Assembly (NCBI GenBank): GCA_050245975.1
Contig: JBFWWW010000110.1
Coordinates: forward strand, 1 to 12,836
Length of the DNA stretch: 12,836 bases
Direction: 5' to 3'
Source: JBFWWW01 sp050245975
GTDB taxonomy: Bacteria; Pseudomonadota; Alphaproteobacteria; Rhizobiales; Hyphomicrobiaceae
The notes under the pieces are model-generated. The model searched no databases and was not told where the DNA came from. It worked only from the letters and a program-made list of their open reading frames with translations. A program made the translations under genes and the position numbers. Shown here one piece after another: positions 1 to 7,794 of this stretch (positions are counted from its first letter, which is position 1; the number at the start of each line of letters is the position of its first letter).

Positions 1-1197
1 CTCGGCCGGGTTTGAGCGGTCGATGCAGGGCGTGGTGTGGAAATTTCCGTCGCCGACATGCCCGACGATGGGCGCGATGAGCCCCGAGGCCTTGATGTCC
101 TTCTGCGTTTCCACGACGCATTCGGCCAGGCGCGAGATCGGCACGCAGACGTCGGTCGCGAAGGCGTCGCGGCCGGGCCAGGCGGTCTTCACCGCCCAGT
201 AGACATCGTGGCGCGCCTTCCACAGCCGGCGCCGTTCCTCCTCGGTCTCCGCCCAGTCGAAGCGGATCGCGCCTTCTCCTTCGGCGATGGCGCGGAACAG
301 CTCCACCTGGTCGCGGGCGGACACCTCGGTGCCGTGGAACTCGAGGAAGAGCGTCGGCTTCTCCTCCAGCCCCAGCTTCGAATACATGTTGACCGAGTAG
401 ATCTGCATCTCGTCGAGCAGCTCGACGCGGGCGATGCCGAGGCCGAGCTGGATGGCCTGGATGACGGCGTTGCACGCGCCCTCCAGCGTCTCGAACGGGC
501 AGACGGCGGCGAGGATTTTCTCCGGTATGCCGTAGAGGCGCACCGTGAGCTCGGTGAAGATGCCGAGCGTGCCTTCCGATCCCACCATCAGTCGCGTCAG
601 GTCGTAGCCCGCGGCCGACTTGCGCGCCCGCTGAGCGGTCTTGATGGTCGATCCGTCCGCCAGCACGGCCGTCACGTTGAGGACGTTCTCGCGCATCGTG
701 CCGTAGCGCACGGCGTGGGTGCCCGCGGCGCGCGTGGCCGCCATGCCGCCGTTGGTCGCCTCCTCGGCGCCGGGATCAACGGGGAAGAACAGGCCACGGT
801 CGCGCAGATAGTCGTTGAGCTGTCGGCGTGAGACTCCGGGCTCGACCACGCAGTCGAGATCGCGCTCGTTGACCGCGATGATCCGGTTCATGCGCGAGAA
901 GTCCAGCGAGAGACCGCCGCGCGGCGCATTGATGTGGCCCTCGAGCGAGGTGCCGGCGCCGAAGGGGACGATGGGGACGCCATGGGCGGCCGCCACGCGC
1001 ACGACCTCGGCCACCTCCTCGGCGGTCTCGACCCAGATCACCGCGTCGGGCGGCTGGTTCGGGATCCAGGTCAGCGTGTTGGCGTGCTGCTGGCGGATGG
1101 CCTCGCCCGTCTGCAGGCGGTCGCCGAAGCGCTGGCGCAGGATGGAGATTGCCGTCGCCGTGTGGTCCTTGGTCGTTTCGCGAGCCTGCGCCGTCAT
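1..1197 (-). CDS. FAD-binding D-lactate dehydrogenase (cytochrome type), C-terminus cut by window edge
   Basis: Probable flavin-dependent oxidation of D-lactate (or a related 2-hydroxyacid) to the keto acid, with electrons passed to the respiratory chain; family knowledge places it at the inner membrane. 399 residues are visible and the frame is open to base 1; relatives are about 460-480 residues, so some 60-80 C-terminal residues are missing. The N-terminal FAD domain (PCMH/VAO type) spans about residues 48-222, with PFGAGTSLEGH (78-88), VEPGVS (118-123), DPGAEEATNGGMAATRA (141-157), VRYGTMRENV (163-172) and VGSEGTLGIFTE (205-216). The FAD-oxidase C-terminal domain follows, with the metal-binding GHVGDGNFH at 379-387 (His380, His387). 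ATG at 1197 is chosen because GGAGG lies about 10 bases upstream and a stop in the same frame sits at 1246-1248. It is transcribed alone, away from the gap at 1198-1785. A glycolate oxidase subunit (GlcD-like) is the main alternative, but the ATNGGMAATRA stretch fits the LDHD-type D-lactate dehydrogenases better. Confidence 0.93.
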   Translation of the reverse strand, partial: MTAQARETTKDHTATAISILRQRFGDRLQTGEAIRQQHANTLTWIPNQPPDAVIWVETAEEVAEVVRVAAAHGVPIVPFGAGTSLEGHINAPRGGLSLDFSRMNRIIAVNERDLDCVVEPGVSRRQLNDYLRDRGLFFPVDPGAEEATNGGMAATRAAGTHAVRYGTMRENVLNVTAVLADGSTIKTAQRARKSAAGYDLTRLMVGSEGTLGIFTELTVRLYGIPEKILAAVCPFETLEGACNAVIQAIQLGLGIARVELLDEMQIYSVNMYSKLGLEEKPTLFLEFHGTEVSARDQVELFRAIAEGEGAIRFDWAETEEERRRLWKARHDVYWAVKTAWPGRDAFATDVCVPISRLAECVVETQKDIKASGLIAPIVGHVGDGNFHTTPCIDRSNPAE

Positions 1198-1409
1198 TGT
1201 CTCGTGTGCCTCCACGCCGGATGTCGCCTCCGGATCGATGCCACACTAGGCCGCCGCAAACGGACGGCCAAGGCCCACGGCCGGTGTTCGGGAAACATTG
1301 TTCACAGACCCGTGTCGCGAAGTGATGGCGCAGCGCCTTGCGCTCCGGTGGCCGAATAGCGATCTGCCATCCAACACTGGGCCGTGTTGCGGCCGAAGCA
1401 GGGGTCATC

Positions 1410-1652
1410 ATGCATCACTTCAGATTTCGCCTTTGGCGCCGCCCGAAGGCTTGCAACGAGAACACGCCCGGCGTCACGGCGCCTTGCCCGGCCGACTCCG
1501 CGCCGGACGACGCGCGGGACCTGGCGAGAGAATCCGCGCTGGTGGCGTCGGTCGACAGCTCGCCGGCTGTTCTCATCAACCTGTGGACCGTTGAAACAGA
1601 TCACAAATTTGCCCTCGACGGGCGTCGGCTCGGCCGCCGACACTCGGGCTAG
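1410..1652 (+). CDS. possible small hypothetical protein (80 aa)
   Basis: Not recognised. ATG at 1410 is preceded by AGGGG with about 5 bases of spacing, and the frame stays open to TAG at 1650-1652. Third codon positions are G/C in roughly three quarters of codons, including an almost unbroken G/C-ending run over residues 17-57. That is compatible with coding in this genome, though below its strongly expressed neighbours. The protein starts with a basic stretch (MHHFRFRLWRRPK) and has an acidic, Pro/Ala-rich middle. It has no signal peptide, membrane segment or known motif. The same frame is open further upstream (ATG at 1338) without a better ribosome site. It may be noise in a GC-rich gap; an overlapping minus-strand ORF (1302-1643) looks less coding. 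Confidence 0.3.
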   Translation: MHHFRFRLWRRPKACNENTPGVTAPCPADSAPDDARDLARESALVASVDSSPAVLINLWTVETDHKFALDGRRLGRRHSG

Positions 1653-1772
1653 ACCCTGACGCGGGATGGCGGCCGTTGCCGCCGCCTGCCTTCATTTGCC
1701 CCACCCGATACGCTACATCCCTCCCCGTGTGTGTGGAGAACGCTGGCGCCGTGGGCGCAGCGGCATCGGTTC

Positions 1773-1779
1773 GGAGGGG
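1773..1779 (+). promoter_or_regulatory. ribosome binding site that fixes the start of the triple-domain protein
   Basis: GGAGGGG lies 6 bases before ATG at 1786. The frame is also open from an ATG at 1666, but that start has no ribosome site and would put 40 basic residues in front of a clear signal peptide. This site therefore decides for 1786. Confidence 0.8.
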
Positions 1780-1785
1780 CAAGCC

Positions 1786-3015
1786 ATGCGTTCGAGGCTC
1801 TGCGGTCGCCTTGCGGCCTGGCTGCTCATGCTGGTGCTTGTCGTCCCGGCGGTGGCGACGGCCGCACCCGGCGAGACGGACGTGCTGCTTGTCGCTCATC
1901 ACCTCGACCGCAATGCCGCTTCCGCGGTGATCGACCTGTCGTCCGCGCGTGGAGCCTTCAAGGCCGTGCGCGTTCTGGTCCGCCAGCAGCCCGTCGAGTT
2001 CACGAACATCCGTGTCACGTGGTCGAGCGGTTCGCAGCACGACGAGCGCCGGACCATCAAGCTGCAGCCCGGCGACCGGACCGCGCCGATCGACCGTCGC
2101 GCCGACAACCGGTTCGTCGACAGGATCGAGATGTTCTACCGCGTCCCGCCGGCCGCGAAGGGCGACCCGCAGGTCGAGGTCTACGGCATCCAGACGGCCG
2201 ACGGCGCCGCGCTGCGACGCCCCGTGCGGGCGCAGCCGAAGCCTGTCGCGGCCATCGCGCCCAAGCCCGCGCCCGCGCAACCGCTGCCGGTCGCCGCCGC
2301 CGACAGCGGCCACGAGGTGCTGTTTGGCGGCCGGACGGTCGGCTTTTTGCGCGACAGCGACGTCATCGCCGTCAATCCCGAGGTCGGGAGGTTCGACCGC
2401 ATCCGGCTGCGCGTCCTCGACAACGACGTGTCCATGAAGACGGTGACGATCGAATACGCCGATGGCAGCTACGAGACCGTGGTCATCAACGCCGACCTGA
2501 AGCCCGGCGCGGCGTCGCAGTGGCTGCGCGTGAAGTCCGATCGCTTCATCCGGCGCATCTCTCTCGCCTACCGGCCGCGGCTCGGCTTCAGCGGGCGCGC
2601 CTATGTGCAAGTGTACGGGCACTACGAGGCGGGTTGGCTCGGCGCGAACGGTGATGCGCTCAAGTACAACAAGGGGTGGATGCTGCTCGGTTCCCAGTCG
2701 GCCGGCTTCACGATCGACAGCCGCGACGTGATCACGGTCGGCCCTGAGCTCGGCAAGTTCGGGCGCATCCGCATAACGGTGCGCGACGAGGCCATCACGC
2801 TTTTCAAGGTGCGCGTCGGCTATGGTGCGGGCTCCGTGACCGAGGTGCCGTTCCATCGCCTGAAGATCGAGCCTGACGGCAGCTCCGACGACATCGAGCT
2901 GCCTGGCGGGCCGAACGTGATCGAGGATATCCGGCCCACCTATCGCACCCGCATCTTCCAGCAGGGCGGCATCGCGGAAGGTCGCGCGCTGGTGGAGATC
3001 TGGGGCCAGCGTTGA
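1786..3015 (+). CDS. secreted protein with three tandem DUF2541-like beta-rich domains
   Basis: Function unknown. The 409-residue protein has a Sec signal peptide: basic MRSRLCGR, a hydrophobic core at 9-25, and probable cleavage after ATAA near residue 27, so it is exported to the periplasm or beyond. The mature part holds three divergent copies of one domain. Each runs from a Leu/Gly start through 'D(V/L)I.V....G.F..IR..V', then 'V.Y..GS', then 'I..I...YR', and closes with a short strand: VEVYG (130-134), VQVYG (274-278) and VEIWG (403-407). The copies lie at about 32-134, 177-278 and 298-407. A Pro/Ala/Lys-rich linker (140-172) separates copies 1 and 2. Copies 2 and 3 are most alike; copy 1 is degenerate at its start. 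I recall single-copy proteins of this kind under DUF2541, but this assignment is from memory. There are no cysteines in the mature chain, no catalytic motif and no lipobox. It is probably monocistronic, followed 103 bases later by frmA. Confidence 0.85.
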   Translation: MRSRLCGRLAAWLLMLVLVVPAVATAAPGETDVLLVAHHLDRNAASAVIDLSSARGAFKAVRVLVRQQPVEFTNIRVTWSSGSQHDERRTIKLQPGDRTAPIDRRADNRFVDRIEMFYRVPPAAKGDPQVEVYGIQTADGAALRRPVRAQPKPVAAIAPKPAPAQPLPVAAADSGHEVLFGGRTVGFLRDSDVIAVNPEVGRFDRIRLRVLDNDVSMKTVTIEYADGSYETVVINADLKPGAASQWLRVKSDRFIRRISLAYRPRLGFSGRAYVQVYGHYEAGWLGANGDALKYNKGWMLLGSQSAGFTIDSRDVITVGPELGKFGRIRITVRDEAITLFKVRVGYGAGSVTEVPFHRLKIEPDGSSDDIELPGGPNVIEDIRPTYRTRIFQQGGIAEGRALVEIWGQR

Positions 3016-3016
3016 T

Positions 3017-3030
3017 CCGGTCCTGACCGG
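3017..3030 (+). terminator. short hairpin just after the triple-domain gene, possible weak terminator
   Basis: CCGGT-CCTG-ACCGG begins 2 bases after the TGA at 3013-3015: a perfect 5-bp stem with a 4-base loop. No T-run follows, so it is not a canonical intrinsic terminator. Short G/C palindromes are common by chance at this base composition. Confidence 0.2.
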
Positions 3031-3069
3031 CGCCGCGGCTGCTGCTGCGACGGGTTCACGCTGGCGCCT

Positions 3070-3090
3070 TTGGCTGCCATAGTGAGCCAA
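3070..3090. promoter_or_regulatory. inverted repeat upstream of frmA, possible operator
   Basis: TTGGCT (3070-3075) and AGCCAA (3085-3090) form a perfect 6-bp inverted repeat, with half-site centres 15 bases apart. It ends 28 bases before the frmA ATG, a position where a regulator or a short leader hairpin could act on formaldehyde dehydrogenase expression. No regulator gene lies next to it and the sequence matches no operator I can name. Confidence 0.25.
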
Positions 3091-3118
3091 CCCTGCATCC
3101 GGACCGGAAACCCCCTGC

Positions 3119-4228
<1,110 letters not shown>

Positions 4229-4239
4229 CGGGAGTGGCG

Positions 4240-5838
4240 ATGTCGGGTGATCCGGCCACGTCGGGCATCAATCCCTTCGCCGGGCGCGACATCAACTGGC
4301 TGCTCGACCTGCGTGCCGCGACCCGGCGCGATCATCCCTTCCTGATCTGGGAGCCGTTCGAGGGCGAACGGGAGGTCTGGACCTACGGCCGGTTCCACGA
4401 CCGCGTGCAGCGCGTCGCCGCCGGCCTTGCCGGGCGCGGCCTCAAGGCCGGCGATACGCTGCTGGTCCACCTCGACAACTCCCCGGAGATGGAATTCCTC
4501 TGGTTCGCGACGGCGCGCCTCGGCGTCGTCATCGTCACCACGAACACCCGCTCGTCGGCAGACGAGATGGCGTACTTCGCCGAGCACTGCGGGGCGGTGG
4601 CGGCCGTGACGCAGCCCGAGCTGGCGAGCCTCCTGTCGGCCGCCGCACCGCAGCTCGAATGGATCGCCGTCACCGAACGCCTGGCGGGCGGAGGGTGCCC
4701 GCCAGCCGGCCAGCTGCCCGGGCGGGACGCCAGGTTCTCGACGCTCGACGGCCACCCGGCCGGTTTGCCGCGGCTTGCGCCCGACCCCTGGCGGCTCAGC
4801 TCCGTGCAGTACACCTCCGGGACGACTTCGCGTCCCAAGGGCGTGCTGTGGACGCACGGCAATGCGCTGTGGGGCGCGCGCACCTGCGCGGTGCACGAGG
4901 CTTTGACGCAGGATGACGTGCATCACGTCGTCCTGCCGACGTTCCACACCAATGCGCGTGCTTATTCCATCCTCGCCACGCTCTGGGTCGGCGGATCGTT
5001 CGTCCTGCAGCCACGGTTTTCCGCCAGCCGCTTCTGGGCCGCGGCGCGGCGCAATCGCGCGACGTGGCACTCGACGGTGCCCTTCTGCCTCAAGGCGCTG
5101 GCGGCGCATGAGGTGCCGGGCGACCACAGCTTCCGCATGTGGGGCACGTCGGCCAACCAGCCGAGCTTCGCGGCGGCCTTCAACATCCCGACCATCGGCT
5201 GGTGGGGCATGACCGAGACGATCTCGCACGGCATCATCGGCGACGCGCTGCTGCCCAATCCGCCCAACACGACGGGCCGCCCGGCCGCCGGTTACGGCAT
5301 CCGCATCCTGCGCGCGGACCGGACGCACGTGGAGCCGGGCGAGACCGGACACCTGGAGTGCCGGGGCAGGCCGGGCATCGAGCTGTTCCTGGAGTACCTC
5401 AATGCGCCCGAGGCCACGGCGGCGAGCTTCACCGACGACGGGTGGTTCATCACCGGCGACCGCGTGACGCTCGGCACCGGGGGCACCATCACCTTCTCCG
5501 ACCGTGACAAGGACATGCTGAAGATCGGCGGCGAGAACGTTGCCGCCTCCGAGATCGAACGGGTGGTCGCAACGGTCCAGGGCGTGGGCGAGTGCGCCGT
5601 GGTGGCGCAGAAGCACCGCATGCTGGACGAGGTGCCGGTCGTGTTCGTCATCCCGCTGCAGGGCCTCGCAGCGGAGCTGCGGGAGGACTTGGGTGCCCGC
5701 ATCGTCGCGCAATGCCGGGCGCGGCTCGCCGATTTCAAGGTCCCGCGACAGGTGCTGGTGGTCGATGACCTGCCGCGCGTGACGCTCGAGAAGGTGCACA
5801 AGGCCGAGCTGCGCCGCCGCCTGCCGATCGCGGAGTAG
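4240..5838 (+). CDS. class I AMP-forming acyl-CoA ligase (crotonobetaine/carnitine-CoA-ligase-like)
   Basis: ATP-dependent activation of a carboxylic acid to its CoA thioester through an acyl-adenylate; the substrate is unknown. The 532-residue protein carries the ANL core motifs in order: YTSGTTSRPKG (191-201, the A3 phosphate loop), the PTFHTNARAYS segment (233-243), GWWGMTET (320-327, A5), GWFITGDRV (401-409, A7), SDRDKDMLKIGGENV (420-434, A8 hinge) and TLEKVHK (515-521, A10), with the catalytic lysine probably Lys518. The usual Gly before that lysine is Glu here. The 'FHTNA..YS' and 'RFSASRFW' stretches recall the CaiC-like subgroup, an impression that needs a search. ATG at 4240 has GGGAG 5 bases upstream and lies 11 bases after the frmA stop, so the two are very probably co-transcribed and translationally linked. 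The frame is open far upstream (to 3391) only as a shadow of frmA. It converges with htpX, 6 bases between stops. Confidence 0.93.
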   Translation: MSGDPATSGINPFAGRDINWLLDLRAATRRDHPFLIWEPFEGEREVWTYGRFHDRVQRVAAGLAGRGLKAGDTLLVHLDNSPEMEFLWFATARLGVVIVTTNTRSSADEMAYFAEHCGAVAAVTQPELASLLSAAAPQLEWIAVTERLAGGGCPPAGQLPGRDARFSTLDGHPAGLPRLAPDPWRLSSVQYTSGTTSRPKGVLWTHGNALWGARTCAVHEALTQDDVHHVVLPTFHTNARAYSILATLWVGGSFVLQPRFSASRFWAAARRNRATWHSTVPFCLKALAAHEVPGDHSFRMWGTSANQPSFAAAFNIPTIGWWGMTETISHGIIGDALLPNPPNTTGRPAAGYGIRILRADRTHVEPGETGHLECRGRPGIELFLEYLNAPEATAASFTDDGWFITGDRVTLGTGGTITFSDRDKDMLKIGGENVAASEIERVVATVQGVGECAVVAQKHRMLDEVPVVFVIPLQGLAAELREDLGARIVAQCRARLADFKVPRQVLVVDDLPRVTLEKVHKAELRRRLPIAE

Positions 5839-5844
5839 CGGCGG

Positions 5845-6915
5845 TTATCGGGCCGGTACCGACGCGGTCGGTACGTCGCGGCCGCCGGCATATTTCTCCA
5901 ATGCCGCGATGCGGTCGGCCATGGCGGGGTGCGTCGACCACAGGCTCGACATCCGGCCTGCGACCGGGTTCTCGATGAAAAAGGCTTCCATGCGCGAGGG
6001 CACGTCGAAGCTTGCCTTCGCCTCGATCTTCCGCAACGCGCGAATGAGCGCGTCGGGGTTCTTGGTCAGTTCCACCGCGCCGGCGTCGGCGAGGTACTCG
6101 CGCGAGCGCGAGAGCGCGAGGCGGATCAGCGTCGAGATACCCCACGAGATCAGAATGACGGCGACGGCAATGACGATGGCGATGATCGCCGCGCCGCCGC
6201 CGTTCCCCGAGCGGCCGGAGCGCCCGCCATTGCTGTCATTGTCGCTTCGGCCACCCATCCAGGTGTCGCCGTCGGTGCGGGTCGGCAGGCGCGGCCGGCT
6301 GGTCGGCGACCAGCCGTAGGGGAAGTCCCAGCCGCGGATCACGAGGTCGCCGAAGAACGCGAAAATGCCGGCGAAGATCACCGCGATCACCATGAGCTGC
6401 GTGTCCTTGTTGCGGATGTGCGTCAGCTCATGGGCGAGCACGGTCTCGAGCTCGTCATCGGAGAGCGTGTCCATCAGGCCGCGCGTGACAGCCACCACAT
6501 ACTGGCCGTCCTTGATGCCCGAGGCGTAGGCGTTGAGAGCCGGCGTCTCGATGATCTGGACCTGCGGCATCGTGAGGCCGCGCGAGATGCAGAGCGCCTC
6601 CAGGGCGTTGTAGACGCGCGGGGCCTCGCTGCGGGCGATGCCGCGCGCACCGGTGGCGAAGCCGATGAGCTTCTGATGGAAGACCCAGGCGATGGCGAAC
6701 CAGGCGAGCGAGGCCAGCAGCGCCACGGGCCAGGAGCGGGCGAACTGCTCGGCCGCGCCGGCGACGATTTCGTCCAGAGTCCCGCCGAGGAACGCGCTCC
6801 AGATCAGCAGCAGCGAGAACAGCAGCGCGTGCAGGAGCGCCACGAATCCCGCCAGCAGCAGGATGGAACGGATGCGGTTCGCCCGGATGTGCCCGTAGAG
6901 TCCGAAAGCCTGCAT
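5845..6915 (-). CDS. htpX: HtpX-like M48 family zinc metalloprotease, inner membrane
   Basis: Membrane-bound zinc endopeptidase thought to degrade misfolded inner-membrane proteins, as E. coli HtpX does alongside FtsH. The 356-residue protein has two N-terminal membrane segments (about 16-44 and 63-82) and a catalytic helix with AHELTHIRNKD (161-171; His162, Glu163 and His166 of HExxH). Two more hydrophobic segments follow (about 172-195 and 241-265), then the third zinc ligand in SREYLADAGAVELT (Glu273). It is longer than E. coli HtpX (about 290 residues). Much of the excess is a Gly/Asn/Ser/Arg-rich polar loop at about 200-242, between the third and fourth membrane segments. ATG at 6915 was chosen because the hydrophobic N-terminus starts there; the upstream open frame overlaps the EamA gene. 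No ribosome site is visible, and the EamA stop lies only 17 bases away, so coupling to upstream translation is likely. Last gene of the minus-strand run. Confidence 0.9.
   Translation of the reverse strand: MQAFGLYGHIRANRIRSILLLAGFVALLHALLFSLLLIWSAFLGGTLDEIVAGAAEQFARSWPVALLASLAWFAIAWVFHQKLIGFATGARGIARSEAPRVYNALEALCISRGLTMPQVQIIETPALNAYASGIKDGQYVVAVTRGLMDTLSDDELETVLAHELTHIRNKDTQLMVIAVIFAGIFAFFGDLVIRGWDFPYGWSPTSRPRLPTRTDGDTWMGGRSDNDSNGGRSGRSGNGGGAAIIAIVIAVAVILISWGISTLIRLALSRSREYLADAGAVELTKNPDALIRALRKIEAKASFDVPSRMEAFFIENPVAGRMSSLWSTHPAMADRIAALEKYAGGRDVPTASVPAR
5856..5874. terminator. perfect inverted repeat at the convergent junction of acyl-CoA ligase and htpX
   Basis: GTACCGAC (5856-5863) and GTCGGTAC (5867-5874) pair perfectly with a 3-base GCG loop, 17 bases past the ligase stop and inside the last codons of htpX. 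Position and strength suit a terminator for the plus-strand unit. There is no T-run, so it would have to work as a Rho-assisted or stalling structure, or as a 3'-end-protecting hairpin. Confidence 0.35.
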
Positions 6916-6932
6916 GTCAGTTGGTGCCGTTG

Positions 6933-7775
6933 CTAGTGGAGCCGCACGAGGATGAGACCTGCCATGACGAGGCCCGCGGCGACAACGCGGGATGCGAGCG
7001 CCTTCTCCTTGAGGACGGTGATGGACAGGATGGCGGCGAAGAGCACGCTCGTCTCGCGCACCGCGGCGACAAGGCCGATGGGCGCGCGCGTCATGGCCCA
7101 CAACGCGATCCAGTAGGAGGCGAGCGACAGCACGCCGCCGACGAAGGCGAGGGTCCAGTCCTTTTTCAGTCCCATCACGGTGCGCCGCGGTGCCCTGAGC
7201 AGCCCGAACGCAAGCATCACCAGGCCGTTGCCGGCGAAGAAGGCCAGGGCATAGGCATGCGGCGAGCCGGAGCGGCGCGCGCCGATGCCGTCGACCAGCG
7301 TGTAGGCGACGATGGTCAGCGCCGTGGCGAAAGCGAGAGCGACGGCCCGACGGTCGATGTGGCCGACCGATGACTTGCCGAGCGAGAGCAGGAGAACGCC
7401 GGCAACGAGCGTCAGGATGCCGGCCCAGCCGACGGGCCCCAACGACTCCGACAGGATCGCCATGCTGCCGAGCGCCGTGAAAAGCGGGGCGGCGCCGCGT
7501 GCCAGCGGGTAGACCTGCCCGAAATCGCCGAACCGATAGGCTTCCGACAGCGCCGTCCAGTAGCCGATGTGGATGACGAGCGATGCGGCGAGAAAGGGCC
7601 ACGACTCGGCGGCCGGCAGGCCGAACAGGAGGAGCAGGGGCATGGCCACCACGCCGCTTGCCACGGACATGAGCACCGTCGCGACGGCCGGATCGAGCCG
7701 TACCTTGATGGAGGCGTTCCAGGCCGCGTGGCAGAAGGCAGCGAACATCATCGCCGCCAGCACGTGCAGGTCCAC
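6933..7775 (-). CDS. EamA/DMT family membrane transporter, GTG start
   Basis: Predicted 10-helix permease of the drug/metabolite transporter superfamily; substrate unknown. The 280 residues fall into two EamA halves (about 5-133 and 143-277), each with roughly five hydrophobic helices. The first half contains the family-typical stretch AYRFGDFGQVYPLARGAAP (79-97), followed by the ILSESLGPVGWAGI turn (107-120). The second has APIGLVAAVRETSVLFAA (231-248) before the conserved LKEK (255-258). The start is GTG at 7775, supported by GGAGG 6 bases upstream. It begins 19 bases after the ketopantoate-reductase-family gene and ends 17 bases before htpX, so all three are probably on one mRNA. Exporters of this family move amino acids, metabolites or drugs; nothing here specifies which. 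Confidence 0.9.
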   Translation of the reverse strand: MDLHVLAAMMFAAFCHAAWNASIKVRLDPAVATVLMSVASGVVAMPLLLLFGLPAAESWPFLAASLVIHIGYWTALSEAYRFGDFGQVYPLARGAAPLFTALGSMAILSESLGPVGWAGILTLVAGVLLLSLGKSSVGHIDRRAVALAFATALTIVAYTLVDGIGARRSGSPHAYALAFFAGNGLVMLAFGLLRAPRRTVMGLKKDWTLAFVGGVLSLASYWIALWAMTRAPIGLVAAVRETSVLFAAILSITVLKEKALASRVVAAGLVMAGLILVRLH

Positions 7776-7781
7776 CCGACC

Positions 7782-7786
7782 CCTCC
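7782..7786 (-). promoter_or_regulatory. ribosome binding site supporting the GTG start of the EamA gene
   Basis: GGAGG on the minus strand (within AGGGAGGGG), 6 bases before GTG at 7775. It lies in the 19-base gap after the upstream gene's stop and supports GTG over later ATG codons (Met9, Met10). Confidence 0.75.
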
Positions 7787-7794
7787 CTCAGGCT

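Larger units (their letters stand above)
1198..1785. other. 588-base gap between the D-lactate dehydrogenase and the triple-domain secreted protein
   Basis: No convincing conserved gene is seen here. The first dozen or so bases on the minus strand carry the GGAGG ribosome site (1209-1213) of the dehydrogenase. The middle holds one weak plus-strand ORF (1410-1652, listed separately). A 6-bp inverted repeat, GTCGGC/GCCGAC with a 6-base loop, lies at 1624-1641, at the 3' end of that ORF. Close to the downstream gene, 1741-1762 can form a hairpin (CGCT plus GCGCC pairing with GGCGC plus AGCG, one bulged G). No promoter with a good -35/-10 pair could be picked out for either flanking gene, although both must start in this stretch because they are divergent. 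Confidence 0.6.

Noticed and set aside
37..831. 264-residue plus-strand ORF
   Set aside because: It lies antisense to the D-lactate dehydrogenase, which has all family motifs. Its composition (Arg/Gly/His/Asp) is typical of a reverse shadow in GC-rich DNA.
6916..7602. 229-codon upstream extension of the htpX frame
   Set aside because: It overlaps the EamA gene; HtpX proteins begin with the short N-terminal segment that starts at 6915.
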